Shown here: piece by piece, positions 34,696 through 43,187 of the stretch | Layout: every line of letters begins with the position of its first letter | Position numbering within the stretch: position 1 is the first letter of the stretch | Program-made: the position numbers and the translations under genes | Notes under the pieces: model-generated | The model's input: only the letters and a program-made list of their open reading frames with translations | Told to the model about the DNA's origin: nothing | Databases searched by the model: none | Assembly (NCBI GenBank): GCA_902778135.1 | Contig: CACYWP010000021.1 | Coordinates: forward strand, 1-57,008 | Length of the DNA stretch: 57,008 nucleotides | DNA from: an uncultured Coriobacteriaceae bacterium | Lineage (GTDB): Bacteria > Actinomycetota > Coriobacteriia > Coriobacteriales > Atopobiaceae | Direction: 5' to 3'

Positions 34696-35637
34696 CTAGT
34701 CCGCCAGGCACCGGCCCTCTCGCTGACGGACCGCCGCAAACAGCTGGCGACTGATGGACGCCAGCGCCTGGCGCTCGGGGCCATGGGCCCTCACGGTATC
34801 CTCGAAGACGAACACGTTCAGCACGGGCAAGTCGTCCTCAAGGGCCCTTGCCAGGAAGATGCCCCCTGGCGCCTGCCCCAGCACGAGGCCGCTCGACAGG
34901 CCGACGCCCATGCCGGCCAGCACCAGCTGATAGAACATGTCCAGCTGGTCGGTCTCGGCAACCACGTTGATCCGCCCTCCCTCGCGTGCCAGGTAGCGGT
35001 CCAACGCGAGGCGCAGGAAGCGGTCTCCGGAAAACGCGACGACAGGCACCTGGAGCCGTGCCAGCCCGCGGACGCTGAGCGCATCACCGGCAGGCCTGTC
35101 CGCCTCTCGCACGGCAACCGTCAGCGGATGGGAGGCCACCTTCGAGAACGTCGCGTGTGGCTGGGCTACGCCACGGTCCGCCGAGGCGAGCATGCCCACG
35201 TCCACGCGCCTCAGGCGCAGCTCCTCGCGCAGGCGGTCCGAGTCGTGCAGGACGATCTCGACCGGATGCCCGTGTCGAGCGGAGGTCAGCGCGTCCAACC
35301 CCTGGGGGAAGTAGTGCCGCACGAAGGTCGAGGGCATGCCCACCGTGACGTGCCGGTCGCGCTTGAGCTCCCCGAGGTCGTCGACCACCCCCTGCAGCTC
35401 GTCAAGCGCCGTGATGGCATGGGCGAGCAGCACGGCCCCGGCGTCGGTGAGAAACGCCGCATGCCCTGATTCCTGCCGGTCGAAGAGCGAGACCCCCAGC
35501 TGGCGCTCGAGCCGTGCGACGGACTGGGACACGGCAGGCTGGGTGATGCCCAGCACACGGGCCGCGCCAGAGAAGCTCCCCTGCTCCGATGCGGCGCGCG
35601 CGATCTCGAGGTCGTGGACGTTCTCTATGGCGAGCAA
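34696..35637 (-). CDS. LysR family transcriptional regulator
   Basis: 313 aa from a TTG at 35637 with a strong RBS (GGGGAGG). The N-terminal winged helix-turn-helix is typical (EIARAASEQGSFSGAARVLGI begins it, then TQPAVSQSVARLERQLG). The effector-binding domain runs from about residue 93 (HVTVGMPSTFVRHYFPQGLD). The ligand is unknown. The next gene upstream starts 268 bp away in the opposite direction and could be a target, but nothing in its product indicates that. Confidence 0.9.
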   Translation of the reverse strand: MLAIENVHDLEIARAASEQGSFSGAARVLGITQPAVSQSVARLERQLGVSLFDRQESGHAAFLTDAGAVLLAHAITALDELQGVVDDLGELKRDRHVTVGMPSTFVRHYFPQGLDALTSARHGHPVEIVLHDSDRLREELRLRRVDVGMLASADRGVAQPHATFSKVASHPLTVAVREADRPAGDALSVRGLARLQVPVVAFSGDRFLRLALDRYLAREGGRINVVAETDQLDMFYQLVLAGMGVGLSSGLVLGQAPGGIFLARALEDDLPVLNVFVFEDTVRAHGPERQALASISRQLFAAVRQREGRCLAD

Positions 35638-35666
35638 GGCGGCCTCCCCGTAAATGTGCGTTTGAC

Positions 35667-35689
35667 GTGCTATTTCGCCAATCTAGCAC
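35667..35689. promoter_or_regulatory. LysR-type binding site candidate
   Basis: GTGCTA (35667-35672) and TAGCAC (35684-35689) form an inverted repeat with an 11-base centre, the geometry of LysR-regulator boxes, starting 30 bases before the lysR-like gene. Autoregulation is the likely meaning. Confidence 0.45.
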
Positions 35690-35702
35690 ACTCCGGGCGA
35701 GC

Positions 35703-35741
35703 GCTGCCAACGGCTCGCTCCCCAAGCGGGCCGTTGGCAGC
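35703..35741. other. Inverted repeat in the intergenic region
   Basis: GCTGCCAACGG (35703-35713) and CCGTTGGCAGC (35731-35741) are a perfect 11-bp inverted repeat around 17 bases. There is no T-run and no adjacent gene end, so its role is unknown. Confidence 0.5.
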
Positions 35742-35905
35742 CGTCAGTCGAGCATGGCCGTGCCGAACACCTCGAGCTCGAGGCCCATGGACCTGCGGCA
35801 GATGTTCCAGCCGTCCCAAACGGGCCCTCGCCGTCTTGGACCCATGGACTAGAATTGTCCCATCGGGCCACCTTCCTTATGGCCGCTGCGAACCGGAGGT
35901 ATGCG

Positions 35906-36793
35906 ATGCCTGCTCCTTACTGCCTTCTCTGCGACAGCACGAACGTCGTCATGGACGGGTCGGGCCTCTTCGTCTGTGCGGACTGCGGGGCGCGCTATAC
36001 GGTCGAGGCCATGAGGGGAATCGTCTTTCCTGACCGGCGTGGCGCGAAGCCGGCGAACGACGAGACCGGGGATACCACCCCATTGGTTCCGTCCATATGG
36101 CCGCGCGGCTACGGAAGTCCCGAGGAAGACCTGATAGTGAGCAATTATGAGGCTGGGAACTACGGGTCGGTCTGCTCGGTCTATGACGGAATCGAGGACA
36201 AGTCGCGTGTCCGCGCTTGGCCCATGTTGCTCGCAAGCCTCTCTAGCTACATCACGAGTGACCATCGCTACTTCTCCGGCACGAGCACATATGGCTACTA
36301 CAGAAGAAGGGCGGAGAGGGATATCATCGACCAGATTGCCAAGGGCAAGCAGGCGGTCATAGCGATGTACCAGTGCGAGCTCGTTGGGTGTGCCATTGCC
36401 TATTCCCTGTACGAGAGCCTGAAGAGCATCCGGCGATATGGCAGGGACATGATGGCAGACGTACCGATCACCCTGAGCCACTCAAAGATCGGGTTCCCTG
36501 TCGATCCGTCTCTGTTCGAAGGCGTAACCCGAAGGCCTCGCAACCCCGACGGCATCGATCTCCTCCCCAGTGGGCTGGACCGCGACTGTTGGGATATCCT
36601 GATGGCCGTCGGCGATGCCGTTGTCGAGGCAATCGACCATATCCACGATTGCGTCCAACGCGGATACATACCGAACGATGAGGAGTGGGCAAAGATCGAG
36701 CAGGCATCTCGGCTGGTCATGGATGAGCACAAGGCGCTACAGGTCTCTTCCCAGATGGACTTCATTGCCAAGGTCGTTGCGAGATTCAAGTGA
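35906..36793 (+). CDS. Zinc-ribbon protein of unknown function (paralogue of 53233-54171)
   Basis: 295 aa from the ATG at 35906 (RBS GGAGG). The N-terminus is a zinc ribbon (YCLLC and FVCADC, spaced by 16 residues) followed by GARYTVEAMRGIVFPD. The rest is a helical domain with SNYEAGNYGSVCSVYDGI and TSTYGYYRRRAE. The first 42 residues are almost identical to those of the protein at 53233, while the remainder is only moderately similar. The two paralogues flank the T7SS locus and its adjacent DUF285 gene. No membrane segment or signal is present, so it is cytosolic. A T7SS-related role is possible from position only. Confidence 0.7.
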   Translation: MPAPYCLLCDSTNVVMDGSGLFVCADCGARYTVEAMRGIVFPDRRGAKPANDETGDTTPLVPSIWPRGYGSPEEDLIVSNYEAGNYGSVCSVYDGIEDKSRVRAWPMLLASLSSYITSDHRYFSGTSTYGYYRRRAERDIIDQIAKGKQAVIAMYQCELVGCAIAYSLYESLKSIRRYGRDMMADVPITLSHSKIGFPVDPSLFEGVTRRPRNPDGIDLLPSGLDRDCWDILMAVGDAVVEAIDHIHDCVQRGYIPNDEEWAKIEQASRLVMDEHKALQVSSQMDFIAKVVARFK

Positions 36794-36915
36794 GTGGGCC
36801 GGGTGTTGGTCGCAAGAGTGACCATCGCCCGACCGATAACCGATAGCTACTCGGGAGCGAGCCCACGGCCTTGGGCCCGCCACCCAGGCCGAGGAAGCGT
36901 CGGCGTGCCGGACTT

Positions 36916-37275
36916 CTAGCCATCCCCCTTCCCATCCCTCTTCGGTATGGTTCGGGTCTTGATGAGCCTTACCTGTCCCAAGCGCAGCTTGCTCCCTACG
37001 AATCTATACGCCTCCCCATTTATGACGTTTCGCACCTCTTCCATGGGCTCGTACTCGGTCCAGCATATTCGTATGGCCCGACGTGTGGGAGCGTCGATGT
37101 ACGCCGTCTCTCCGCTTGTGCACTCTCTGAGCAGGACGCCTTCTGCATCAAGGATTCTCACGTCCACCATCCATCTGTGCGTTTCGATCTCCACGGGGGA
37201 ATTCAGGCAGAATCCGCAGTCCGGGCAGATGTCTGTGTCGTCACTCATCAGCGCACCGCAGCGGTAGCATCTCAT
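36916..37275 (-). CDS. Small double-CxxC zinc-ribbon protein at the end of the T7SS operon
   Basis: 119 aa from the ATG at 37275 (RBS AGGAGG). MRCYRCGALMSDDTDICPDC is a zinc ribbon. The C-terminal 95 residues look like a beta-rich domain (VEIETHRWMVDVRILDAEG). It starts 35 bp after the stop of the kinase gene and closes the operon. A degraded relative of part of this gene appears near 52882-52916. Function unknown. Confidence 0.7.
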   Translation of the reverse strand: MRCYRCGALMSDDTDICPDCGFCLNSPVEIETHRWMVDVRILDAEGVLLRECTSGETAYIDAPTRRAIRICWTEYEPMEEVRNVINGEAYRFVGSKLRLGQVRLIKTRTIPKRDGKGDG

Positions 37276-37310
37276 GTCCCTAGCGCCTCCTCGCGTCCTC
37301 GTGCGGTTGC

Positions 37311-39530
37311 CTACCAGTCGGTGACATCGCACTGGCCATCGGAATTATCGCCTACGGCCACCACAGTGCCATCGGACCGCAGGCCAACGGTGTGATCGAA
37401 GCCTGCCGAGACCTCCACCATGTCCGTCCAATCCGAGACGTCGCACTGGCCGTATTCGTTAGACCCCACGGCCGCCACGGTGCCGTCGGATCGCAGTCCG
37501 ACCGTGTGGTCGCAGCCTGCAGAGACGGCCGTGATGTCGGACCAGTCCGCAACGTCGCACTTGTCGATGTTGTCATATCCCCTGATCAAGGCCACCACGG
37601 TGTCGTCGGACCGCAGTCCGACGGCGTGATTGACCCCCGCTGAGACGGCTACCAGGCCCGTCCAGTCTGAGACGTCGGGCAATATGCCCACACCCGCATG
37701 CACCGCGGTGCCGTCGGAGCGCAATCCAACAACATCGTCGGAGTCCGAGATGGCTACTATGTCAGTCCAGTCTGAGGCTTCATCGTAATCTCGCAGGCCC
37801 GCAGACACCACGGAGCCGTCGGACCGCAGGCCGACGGTGTTATGCCAACCCGCCGAGACCTCCACTATGTCCGTCCAATCCGAGACATCGCACTGGCCGT
37901 ATTCGTTAGACCCCACGGCAACCACGGTACCGTCGGGCCGCAGGCCGACGGTGTGTGCAAACCCCGCCGAGACCGCCGCGATGTCGGACCAGTCCGAGAC
38001 GTCGCACTGCCCTCTATGATTGTCACCCACGGCCACCACGGTGCCGTCGGAGCGCAAGCCGACGGTGTGAGCCTCACCTGCCGAAACCGCCACGATCCGG
38101 GCAGCCGATGAGACGGTGTCAACCGGGGTCGGATACCCCTTACAATCACCGGACCCATCGCCATCGTCTCCGTCGTCGATCACGGGCTCCGAACTCCCGC
38201 AGCCCCGCATGTTCCCGAGGCCTACGGCGAGCCCGATGATGGCAAGCGCGCCTACCCCCAATCTGGCGAGAGCGGTCCGCCTGCTGATAACCCGGTTCGG
38301 TGCAATGGCGGGCTCGGCCTCGACGTCCTCGTCGTTCGTCTCGGTGGCATCGACGTCCATCTCCCGCGCCTCGACGTGCACCGTGACAAGCAGGTCGCCC
38401 GGCCTCCCGCCGTTCGCCCCGGCCTCCCCAAGGCAAACGCACCTCAGCTCCTGTCCGTCGCGCACGTCGGAGGGCACGTAAATCGCGACGTCCTCACCGT
38501 CGGCCTGTCGCTTGACCATCTTGCGACATCCCCTCGCCGCCTCCTCCGGGGCGAGCGTCAGTTCGGCACGCAGGTCGGCTCCGCGCGTGGGCACAGCCGC
38601 CGGAACGACGGCAGGCTCTCCCTCGAGCCATGCCCGCAGGGCCTCGCCGAAGTCGTCGGCGCTCTGCCAACGGTCGGCGGGATCGGGCTCCACGGCCTTC
38701 GCCACGATGGCGGCCAACGTGGCGTCCACGTCCGTCCCACCAGGCAGCGGCGGGCGCTCGCCCGAGAGCCGCCTCAGCCAAGCCCGCTCCAATGCGGCGC
38801 GAGAGGGCACCTCGTCGGCGGACACGAAGGGCGGCCTGCCACCGTTGAGCCAGCGATAGAGCATGACGCCGAGCGAGTAGATGTCCACGCGGAAGTCGTA
38901 GCGACCCGTTTCCACCTCCGGCGCCATGTAGTCGTCGGTGCCGGCGCGCGACCTAGTCGACCGGGAGCCCTCGTCGAGCCGCCTCGAGAGGCCGAAGTCG
39001 CCCAGCTTGTATCCCCCAAGGCGGTTCCAGAAGACGTTGACGGGCTTGACGTCGCGGTGAATGACGCCCGCGTCGTGACAGGCCTGCAAGGCCTGACAGA
39101 TGTCGGCACCTATCACGGCGACCTCGCGCGCGTCGGGGACGCCGACACGCTCGTGGAGGGAGGGCAGGCTCTCGAGCAGCTCCATGCGAATGAAGACCGA
39201 CCAGCCCACACCGTCGTTGTGCTCGAGCAGTTGGTAGTCCTCGACGGCGACCACGTGGGGGGCGCCCTTGAGGGAGACCATCACCGCGACCTCGCGCAGC
39301 ACCGACTGGGCCGTCTCCTCGAAGTAGGAGCGCACCGACATCGCATCCATGCCCATGGATCGCAGCGAAGCCACCTCGGACTCGTCGCGCGGGATGTCTA
39401 TGACCTTGACTGCCGCGTACGAGGTGAGCTCGCCCACCGTGCGCGACGCGCGGTAGACCCTACCGTATGTGCCTCGACCGATCAGCTCGTCGGCCTGCCA
39501 ACCGGGAAACACCTCTGGGATGCGTTTCAT
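37311..39530 (-). CDS. Membrane Ser/Thr protein kinase with DnaJ C-terminal-like domain and seven extracellular RCC1 repeats
   Basis: 739 aa from the ATG at 39530. The kinase domain (about 1-295) is complete: GRGTYGRVY (18-26), AVK (K42), HRDVKPVN (158-165), DFG (178-180), MAPE. Residues 320-389 resemble the DnaJ C-terminal substrate-binding domain (ELTLAPEEAARGC, VAIYVPSDVRDGQELR, GEAGANGGRPGDLLVTVHV). A membrane segment follows (RLGVGALAIIGLAVGLG, about 423-439). Residues 479-739 contain seven RCC1-type repeats (VSAGxxHTVGLRSDGTVVAVG, then GQCDVSDW), enough for a seven-bladed propeller outside the cell. It is the penultimate gene of the T7SS operon. It probably senses something outside and phosphorylates Thr/Ser on T7SS components (inference). 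Confidence 0.9.
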   Translation of the reverse strand: MKRIPEVFPGWQADELIGRGTYGRVYRASRTVGELTSYAAVKVIDIPRDESEVASLRSMGMDAMSVRSYFEETAQSVLREVAVMVSLKGAPHVVAVEDYQLLEHNDGVGWSVFIRMELLESLPSLHERVGVPDAREVAVIGADICQALQACHDAGVIHRDVKPVNVFWNRLGGYKLGDFGLSRRLDEGSRSTRSRAGTDDYMAPEVETGRYDFRVDIYSLGVMLYRWLNGGRPPFVSADEVPSRAALERAWLRRLSGERPPLPGGTDVDATLAAIVAKAVEPDPADRWQSADDFGEALRAWLEGEPAVVPAAVPTRGADLRAELTLAPEEAARGCRKMVKRQADGEDVAIYVPSDVRDGQELRCVCLGEAGANGGRPGDLLVTVHVEAREMDVDATETNDEDVEAEPAIAPNRVISRRTALARLGVGALAIIGLAVGLGNMRGCGSSEPVIDDGDDGDGSGDCKGYPTPVDTVSSAARIVAVSAGEAHTVGLRSDGTVVAVGDNHRGQCDVSDWSDIAAVSAGFAHTVGLRPDGTVVAVGSNEYGQCDVSDWTDIVEVSAGWHNTVGLRSDGSVVSAGLRDYDEASDWTDIVAISDSDDVVGLRSDGTAVHAGVGILPDVSDWTGLVAVSAGVNHAVGLRSDDTVVALIRGYDNIDKCDVADWSDITAVSAGCDHTVGLRSDGTVAAVGSNEYGQCDVSDWTDMVEVSAGFDHTVGLRSDGTVVAVGDNSDGQCDVTDW

Positions 39531-39534
39531 TCGA

Positions 39535-39879
39535 TCACTCCATGGTAAAGGGTTCGTCTTCGACACCGAGCAGGCCGGCGTCCTCGAGAGCCTGGCCGGC
39601 GAGGACATAGGCCCTCTCCCGAGCCTCCATCAGCTCGGAGGCAGCGGTGAGCGCACGCTCTCCGTCGCTGTCAGCATAGCCGCGCGAGACGATCTCGACG
39701 ACACCGTCCGCATCGGCAAGAATCGCATGGTCGAGGTCATCGAGGCCGGCGGGATATGGCGCGAGCAGGTAGTCGTACATCCGCTCTCCGTCGTCCACGT
39801 AGTAGCCCAAGACGACGGCGAGGTACTCGGCGCCTTCCAATCGAACGATGGAACCGACCGGTATCAGCATGTCCGCCAT
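39535..39879 (-). CDS. DUF4176-like small protein of the T7SS operon
   Basis: 114 aa, RBS GGGGAGTAG. IPVGSIVRLEGAEYLAVVLGY and the following MYDYLLAPYPAGLD fit the pattern of DUF4176 proteins (P-x-GSVV, then DY-YP-G), often found in Ess-type T7SS loci. It is a paralogue of the next gene upstream (39882-40226). It starts 2 bp after that gene and ends 4 bp before the kinase. Possibly a chaperone or adaptor; function not established. Confidence 0.65.
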   Translation of the reverse strand: MADMLIPVGSIVRLEGAEYLAVVLGYYVDDGERMYDYLLAPYPAGLDDLDHAILADADGVVEIVSRGYADSDGERALTAASELMEARERAYVLAGQALEDAGLLGVEDEPFTME

Positions 39880-39881
39880 GG

Positions 39882-40226
39882 CTACTCCCCCTCCTCCGCA
39901 GGCACGAAGAGCTCTGCCGCGATCTCGGCGCGGGCCTCATCGACGACCGCAAGGACGTCCTCGAAGGCCGTCTCCTGCCCCAAGGTGCGCGTCTGCTCGA
40001 GCAAGCTATCGTACCTCTCGGCATCCTCGTTGCGAAAGCCCTCGTAGACCACGGGATAGTCCGTGTCGGCCGTTACGAGCGAGAAGCTGTCGAGGCTCAC
40101 GAATCCCAGTGGATAGGGAACGAGCAGGTAGCCCACATCCACCGTACCGTCCTTGTCGAACGGGCGGTAGCCGCACACCACAAACCTGCTGCCCCGGATG
40201 TCTATGACACTGCCAACAGCATGCAT
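39882..40226 (-). CDS. DUF4176-like small protein, second copy
   Basis: 114 aa, RBS AGGGAGGAGG. VGSVIDIRGSRFVVCGYRP and VGYLLVPYPLGFVSLDSF, then VVYEGFRNEDAE, follow the DUF4176 pattern more closely than its neighbour. Same length as the adjacent copy, so a tandem duplication followed by divergence is likely. Confidence 0.65.
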   Translation of the reverse strand: MHAVGSVIDIRGSRFVVCGYRPFDKDGTVDVGYLLVPYPLGFVSLDSFSLVTADTDYPVVYEGFRNEDAERYDSLLEQTRTLGQETAFEDVLAVVDEARAEIAAELFVPAEEGE

Positions 40227-40238
40227 TGCTCCTCCTCC

Positions 40239-41213
40239 CTAGAGTCCATAGGCGCAGTCGAGATGCGACCAGCACCAATCCTCAACGCCGTCAAAGACGT
40301 CGGCGACGCCGCCTCGCAGCACGGGGACGTTCTTTGCGACCTTCTTGACCTTTTTGTAGGCGCCATGGGTAAGCGTGTTGATGAGAAGCTCGCTCGAGTT
40401 GTAGGCGGCATCACCCATGAACTGGAAGGTCATCAGCGTCGAGGCCGAGAGCATGTAGCAAACTGCCTTGCCCTTGTCGCCCTGGGTCCATAGGCCCTGC
40501 ACCCTCTCGCTGACGACATCCCGCATGTCCTCGTAGTGCGGAACCATGTCGGCAAAGCCCCCGAGTCCCATCATGTCGAGGACGGCCCTGCCTCCCGAAG
40601 CCACCGCATCGGGATTGCTTGGGTTGCTTACGGCAACAACGACGTCCTCGAAACGCCGCCACTTCTTGCCGGCTTCCTCAAGGGCCCCGTTGACGATGGT
40701 GTCATCGATGGTGCCGGGGATCATCTCGAGACCCTTGTCCACCATTTCCCTCCCCTTGATGGAGAGCCAGAAGCGGCTCCTCTGAACGCCACCTCTGATA
40801 CCCTGCGAATCGAAGGTGTCCTCGAGCGCACGCTTGCCGCTGTTGTCGCGCTGGTACGTGCGATGCGTGTCGAGCGCATCCTGCACGATCGAGACGGACT
40901 CGTCCGAGAACCCCCCAGACGACACGCGCTCGCTCAGGAGCTGCAGTATGCGCTTCTCGGTTCTCGAATACGTCTGGCCGACACTGTCGAGCTCGAGACC
41001 CTGGATGCGGATGGTGTCCGCGTCCTCGCCGACTTCGACGCCATTGCCACGCACGGCGGTGGCGTAGCCCTTGTTCTCGAGCGACGGGGCCTGCTCCACC
41101 TTGTTGGCCGCCGTATGGAGGTCTGCAGCTATGCTGTCGATCGACCTGTAGAGGCCATGAAGGCGGCTCTCGGCATTGGCGATGCCGGAGTAGTTGACGG
41201 AGAACTTCGCCAT
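40239..41213 (-). CDS. Candidate T7SS substrate or effector with helical N-terminus
   Basis: 324 aa from the ATG at 41213 (RBS GAGGGG). The first about 100 residues are helical and have the size and character of a WXG/LXG-like targeting domain (YSGIANAESRLHGLYRSI...), without a clear WXG. The middle is variable. The C-terminal third contains a hydrophobic stretch (AVCYMLSASTLMTFQFMG). It lies directly after the WXG100-like genes and before the two DUF4176-like genes, a place where LXG-type effectors are often found. No toxin motif is recognised, and no immunity gene is obvious. Confidence 0.6.
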   Translation of the reverse strand: MAKFSVNYSGIANAESRLHGLYRSIDSIAADLHTAANKVEQAPSLENKGYATAVRGNGVEVGEDADTIRIQGLELDSVGQTYSRTEKRILQLLSERVSSGGFSDESVSIVQDALDTHRTYQRDNSGKRALEDTFDSQGIRGGVQRSRFWLSIKGREMVDKGLEMIPGTIDDTIVNGALEEAGKKWRRFEDVVVAVSNPSNPDAVASGGRAVLDMMGLGGFADMVPHYEDMRDVVSERVQGLWTQGDKGKAVCYMLSASTLMTFQFMGDAAYNSSELLINTLTHGAYKKVKKVAKNVPVLRGGVADVFDGVEDWCWSHLDCAYGL

Positions 41214-41233
41214 GGTGCTTCCCCTCATCTCCA

Positions 41234-41557
41234 CTACTGCATGCTGAACGTGCCGACGCCACCCGCGATGGCCTTGGCCCTGCTCTCGGCGGCGCGGGCC
41301 TTTTCGACCTCTGACCTGAGCGTCTGGATGCGCATGTCGAGGAGCTCCTCGGCCTTGTCCACGTTGGCGGCATAGGCGTTGGCCTTGCTGACGTAGTCGC
41401 TGGCGGCGTCCGATACGATGGCGCCCTGGATGGCCGATGCGTTGGTGCGCATGCGGCCGGCGATGTCGGCGATTCGGCTGGCGCTGGTGGTGAACGAGTC
41501 GACGGCGCTGTCAAGAGCCTCGAAGTTGACGATGATCATGTCGCTATTGGCTGCCAT
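41234..41557 (-). CDS. WXG100-like helical protein lacking the WXG turn
   Basis: 107 aa from the ATG at 41557 (RBS AAGGGGG). Predicted helix-turn-helix of WXG100 size (VNFEALDSAVDSFTTSASRI and KAEELLDMRIQTLRSEVEKA), but the turn reads VSDAASD, without Trp. It is probably a secreted partner of one of the adjacent WXG100 proteins. Confidence 0.65.
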   Translation of the reverse strand: MAANSDMIIVNFEALDSAVDSFTTSASRIADIAGRMRTNASAIQGAIVSDAASDYVSKANAYAANVDKAEELLDMRIQTLRSEVEKARAAESRAKAIAGGVGTFSMQ

Positions 41558-41600
41558 GGTGTTAACCCCCTTGGGTCGTGTGGTCGCGTGACGAAAGGAC

Positions 41601-41873
41601 CTAGCGCTCGTTCTGGATATAGGAGGCAACGATGCCTTGGAGCGCCTCGAGATGCTCGACGCCGTTGTCATGGAGCTTGGCTGCCGCTGCCAGGTACGCG
41701 CTGAAGTCGCTGCGGAAGCTCTGCTTGTTGGGCCCCTGCCAGTTGGCATCGGACAGGAGGTCGTTCTCCACGCTCGAGAGGCGCCCGATCTCTGCCCTCA
41801 GCTCCCCGAGGATCTGCTCCAGCTGTTCGATGGCCTGCGACGCGGCTGCCGGCTCGATGCTGTATCCGCTCAT
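41601..41873 (-). CDS. WXG100 family secreted protein
   Basis: 90 aa, RBS AAAGGAG. The central turn NWQGPN is a WXG motif between two helices, and the length is canonical for the family. Secreted as a dimer through EssC-type machines (family knowledge). Confidence 0.85.
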   Translation of the reverse strand: MSGYSIEPAAASQAIEQLEQILGELRAEIGRLSSVENDLLSDANWQGPNKQSFRSDFSAYLAAAAKLHDNGVEHLEALQGIVASYIQNER

Positions 41874-41928
41874 GTCGTTCTCCTTTGCTTGCGATCAAGG
41901 CCCATGGGCCTGGTTCCTTGCCTTCCTG

Positions 41929-42267
41929 CTACTGCCTGTCCTTCTGCTCGGCATCCTTTTCGCGCTCGTACAGCTCCTGGTAGTGCTGGTCGAGCTGGTC
42001 CTGCCTGTAGACCTCAACCGTCTCGCGCATGGCGCCGGCGATCTTGGAGAGCGTGTCCGACCGCACCCGGAGCCTCTCGACCCGCTCCGTGAGAAGCGCA
42101 AGATAGCGCGTGGCGTTGTCGCCGGTCCAATAGCCGCGCAGGTCCTCGATGATGGCAACGCCCTCCTCGTAGGCCGCGCGGAGGTCGTCGGCCGCCGTGG
42201 CGACGTCGTGCGCGGCAGCGAGACCATGCTTGACGTTGATGTCGATGTCGTTGAGCGTGAGCGCCAT
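41929..42267 (-). CDS. WXG100 family protein
   Basis: 112 aa, RBS GGGAGGTACG. The central turn is GYWTGDN, flanked by helices (LAAAHDVATAADDLRAAYEE and LLTERVERLRVRSDTLSKI). The tail is long and charged (YERE to the end). Confidence 0.8.
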   Translation of the reverse strand: MALTLNDIDINVKHGLAAAHDVATAADDLRAAYEEGVAIIEDLRGYWTGDNATRYLALLTERVERLRVRSDTLSKIAGAMRETVEVYRQDQLDQHYQELYEREKDAEQKDRQ

Positions 42268-42279
42268 GTCCGTACCTCC

Positions 42280-42612
42280 CTAGGCCATCGAGAATTCCTG
42301 GACGGAGTCCGCGTACCCGCTGGCCTTGGCCATCGACTCGGAATAGAGGCCGGCGTACGCGAGAAGCTCGGCCGGATAGGCGGCGTACTCGTCAAGCGTG
42401 TCCACGACCTTCGCCAGCTCGGCCCCGAAGATTTGGCGAAACGCGTCACCGGCCTCGCCCACCCAGAAGCCCTCGCCTGACTCGATGAGCTTCGCAACCG
42501 TGTCGAGTCCCTGGCGATAGGCGGCAATCTGTCGATACGCGGTCTCTGCCGTCTCGATCAGGACGGCCGGATCGGCGCTGATGGTCCCACCCATGAAATC
42601 GTCTGCTGCCAT
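42280..42612 (-). CDS. WXG100 family protein
   Basis: 110 aa, RBS AGGGAGGTG. The central turn is GFWVGEAGD, between helices (ETAYRQIAAYRQGLDTVAKL and LAKVVDTLDEYAAYPAELL). It starts 11 bp after the stop of the preceding WXG100 gene. Confidence 0.8.
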   Translation of the reverse strand: MAADDFMGGTISADPAVLIETAETAYRQIAAYRQGLDTVAKLIESGEGFWVGEAGDAFRQIFGAELAKVVDTLDEYAAYPAELLAYAGLYSESMAKASGYADSVQEFSMA

Positions 42613-42623
42613 TGGGCACCTCC

Positions 42624-42920
42624 CTACCTGATGTAGCCGGCGACGGTCGCCTCGCCGTCGTTGTATTCGCGAACCGCCTCGCCCAGAGCCCTGAGGAGCT
42701 CGCTAAGCAGGCTATGGAAGTCATCGATGCCCTGCTTGCGAGCCACATAGCCCCTGACGAAGCTGTCGTGGTTGGGTCCCTGCCACGTGTTGTTGAGCGC
42801 CTCGATGGCGGCCATCATGGCACGGGCCTGCTCGAGGAGCGTCTCCTGATACTCGTCGTATGCCGCGCTCTCGATGCGGGAGATGTCCTCCGTGGTGACA
42901 TCCAGGTCCTTCTTGGCCAT
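42624..42920 (-). CDS. WXG100 family protein
   Basis: 98 aa from the ATG at 42920. The turn is NTWQGPNHDSF, and the WQGPN is shared with the 41601-41873 protein, suggesting a duplicated pair. It is the first WXG100 gene after the YukD-like gene. Confidence 0.85.
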   Translation of the reverse strand: MAKKDLDVTTEDISRIESAAYDEYQETLLEQARAMMAAIEALNNTWQGPNHDSFVRGYVARKQGIDDFHSLLSELLRALGEAVREYNDGEATVAGYIR

Positions 42921-42933
42921 CGCTCCCCCTCCC

Positions 42934-43179
42934 CTACACGAGCAGCAATCTGCTGCCCGGGTGAATCCTGCATTGATAGGCCGTCTTCTGCGCGGGCAAG
43001 ACGGTGCCGGCCTCCTGGCAGCACAGAAGCAGCTGGTCGCGGTCCTCCCAGCCACGTCCCACCTGCGCCGACACCATCGACGCAAGCCCCTCGCTGATGG
43101 CAGCCACGGTCGCATGCTCGTTTATCTCGAACTCGAACGACCGGCAGACGGCTGGAACGTATACCTCCACCTGTACCAT
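42934..43179 (-). CDS. YukD/EsaB-like ubiquitin-fold protein
   Basis: 81 aa from the ATG at 43179 (RBS AGGGGG). A beta-grasp pattern is visible: VQVEVYVPAVCRSFEFEIN, then a helix (TVAAISEGLASMVSAQ), then a C-terminal GSRLLLV strand. Small ubiquitin-like proteins of this kind are part of Ess/Yuk T7SS loci. It lies 8 bp after essC. Confidence 0.7.
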   Translation of the reverse strand: MVQVEVYVPAVCRSFEFEINEHATVAAISEGLASMVSAQVGRGWEDRDQLLLCCQEAGTVLPAQKTAYQCRIHPGSRLLLV

Positions 43180-43187
43180 GGGTCCCC

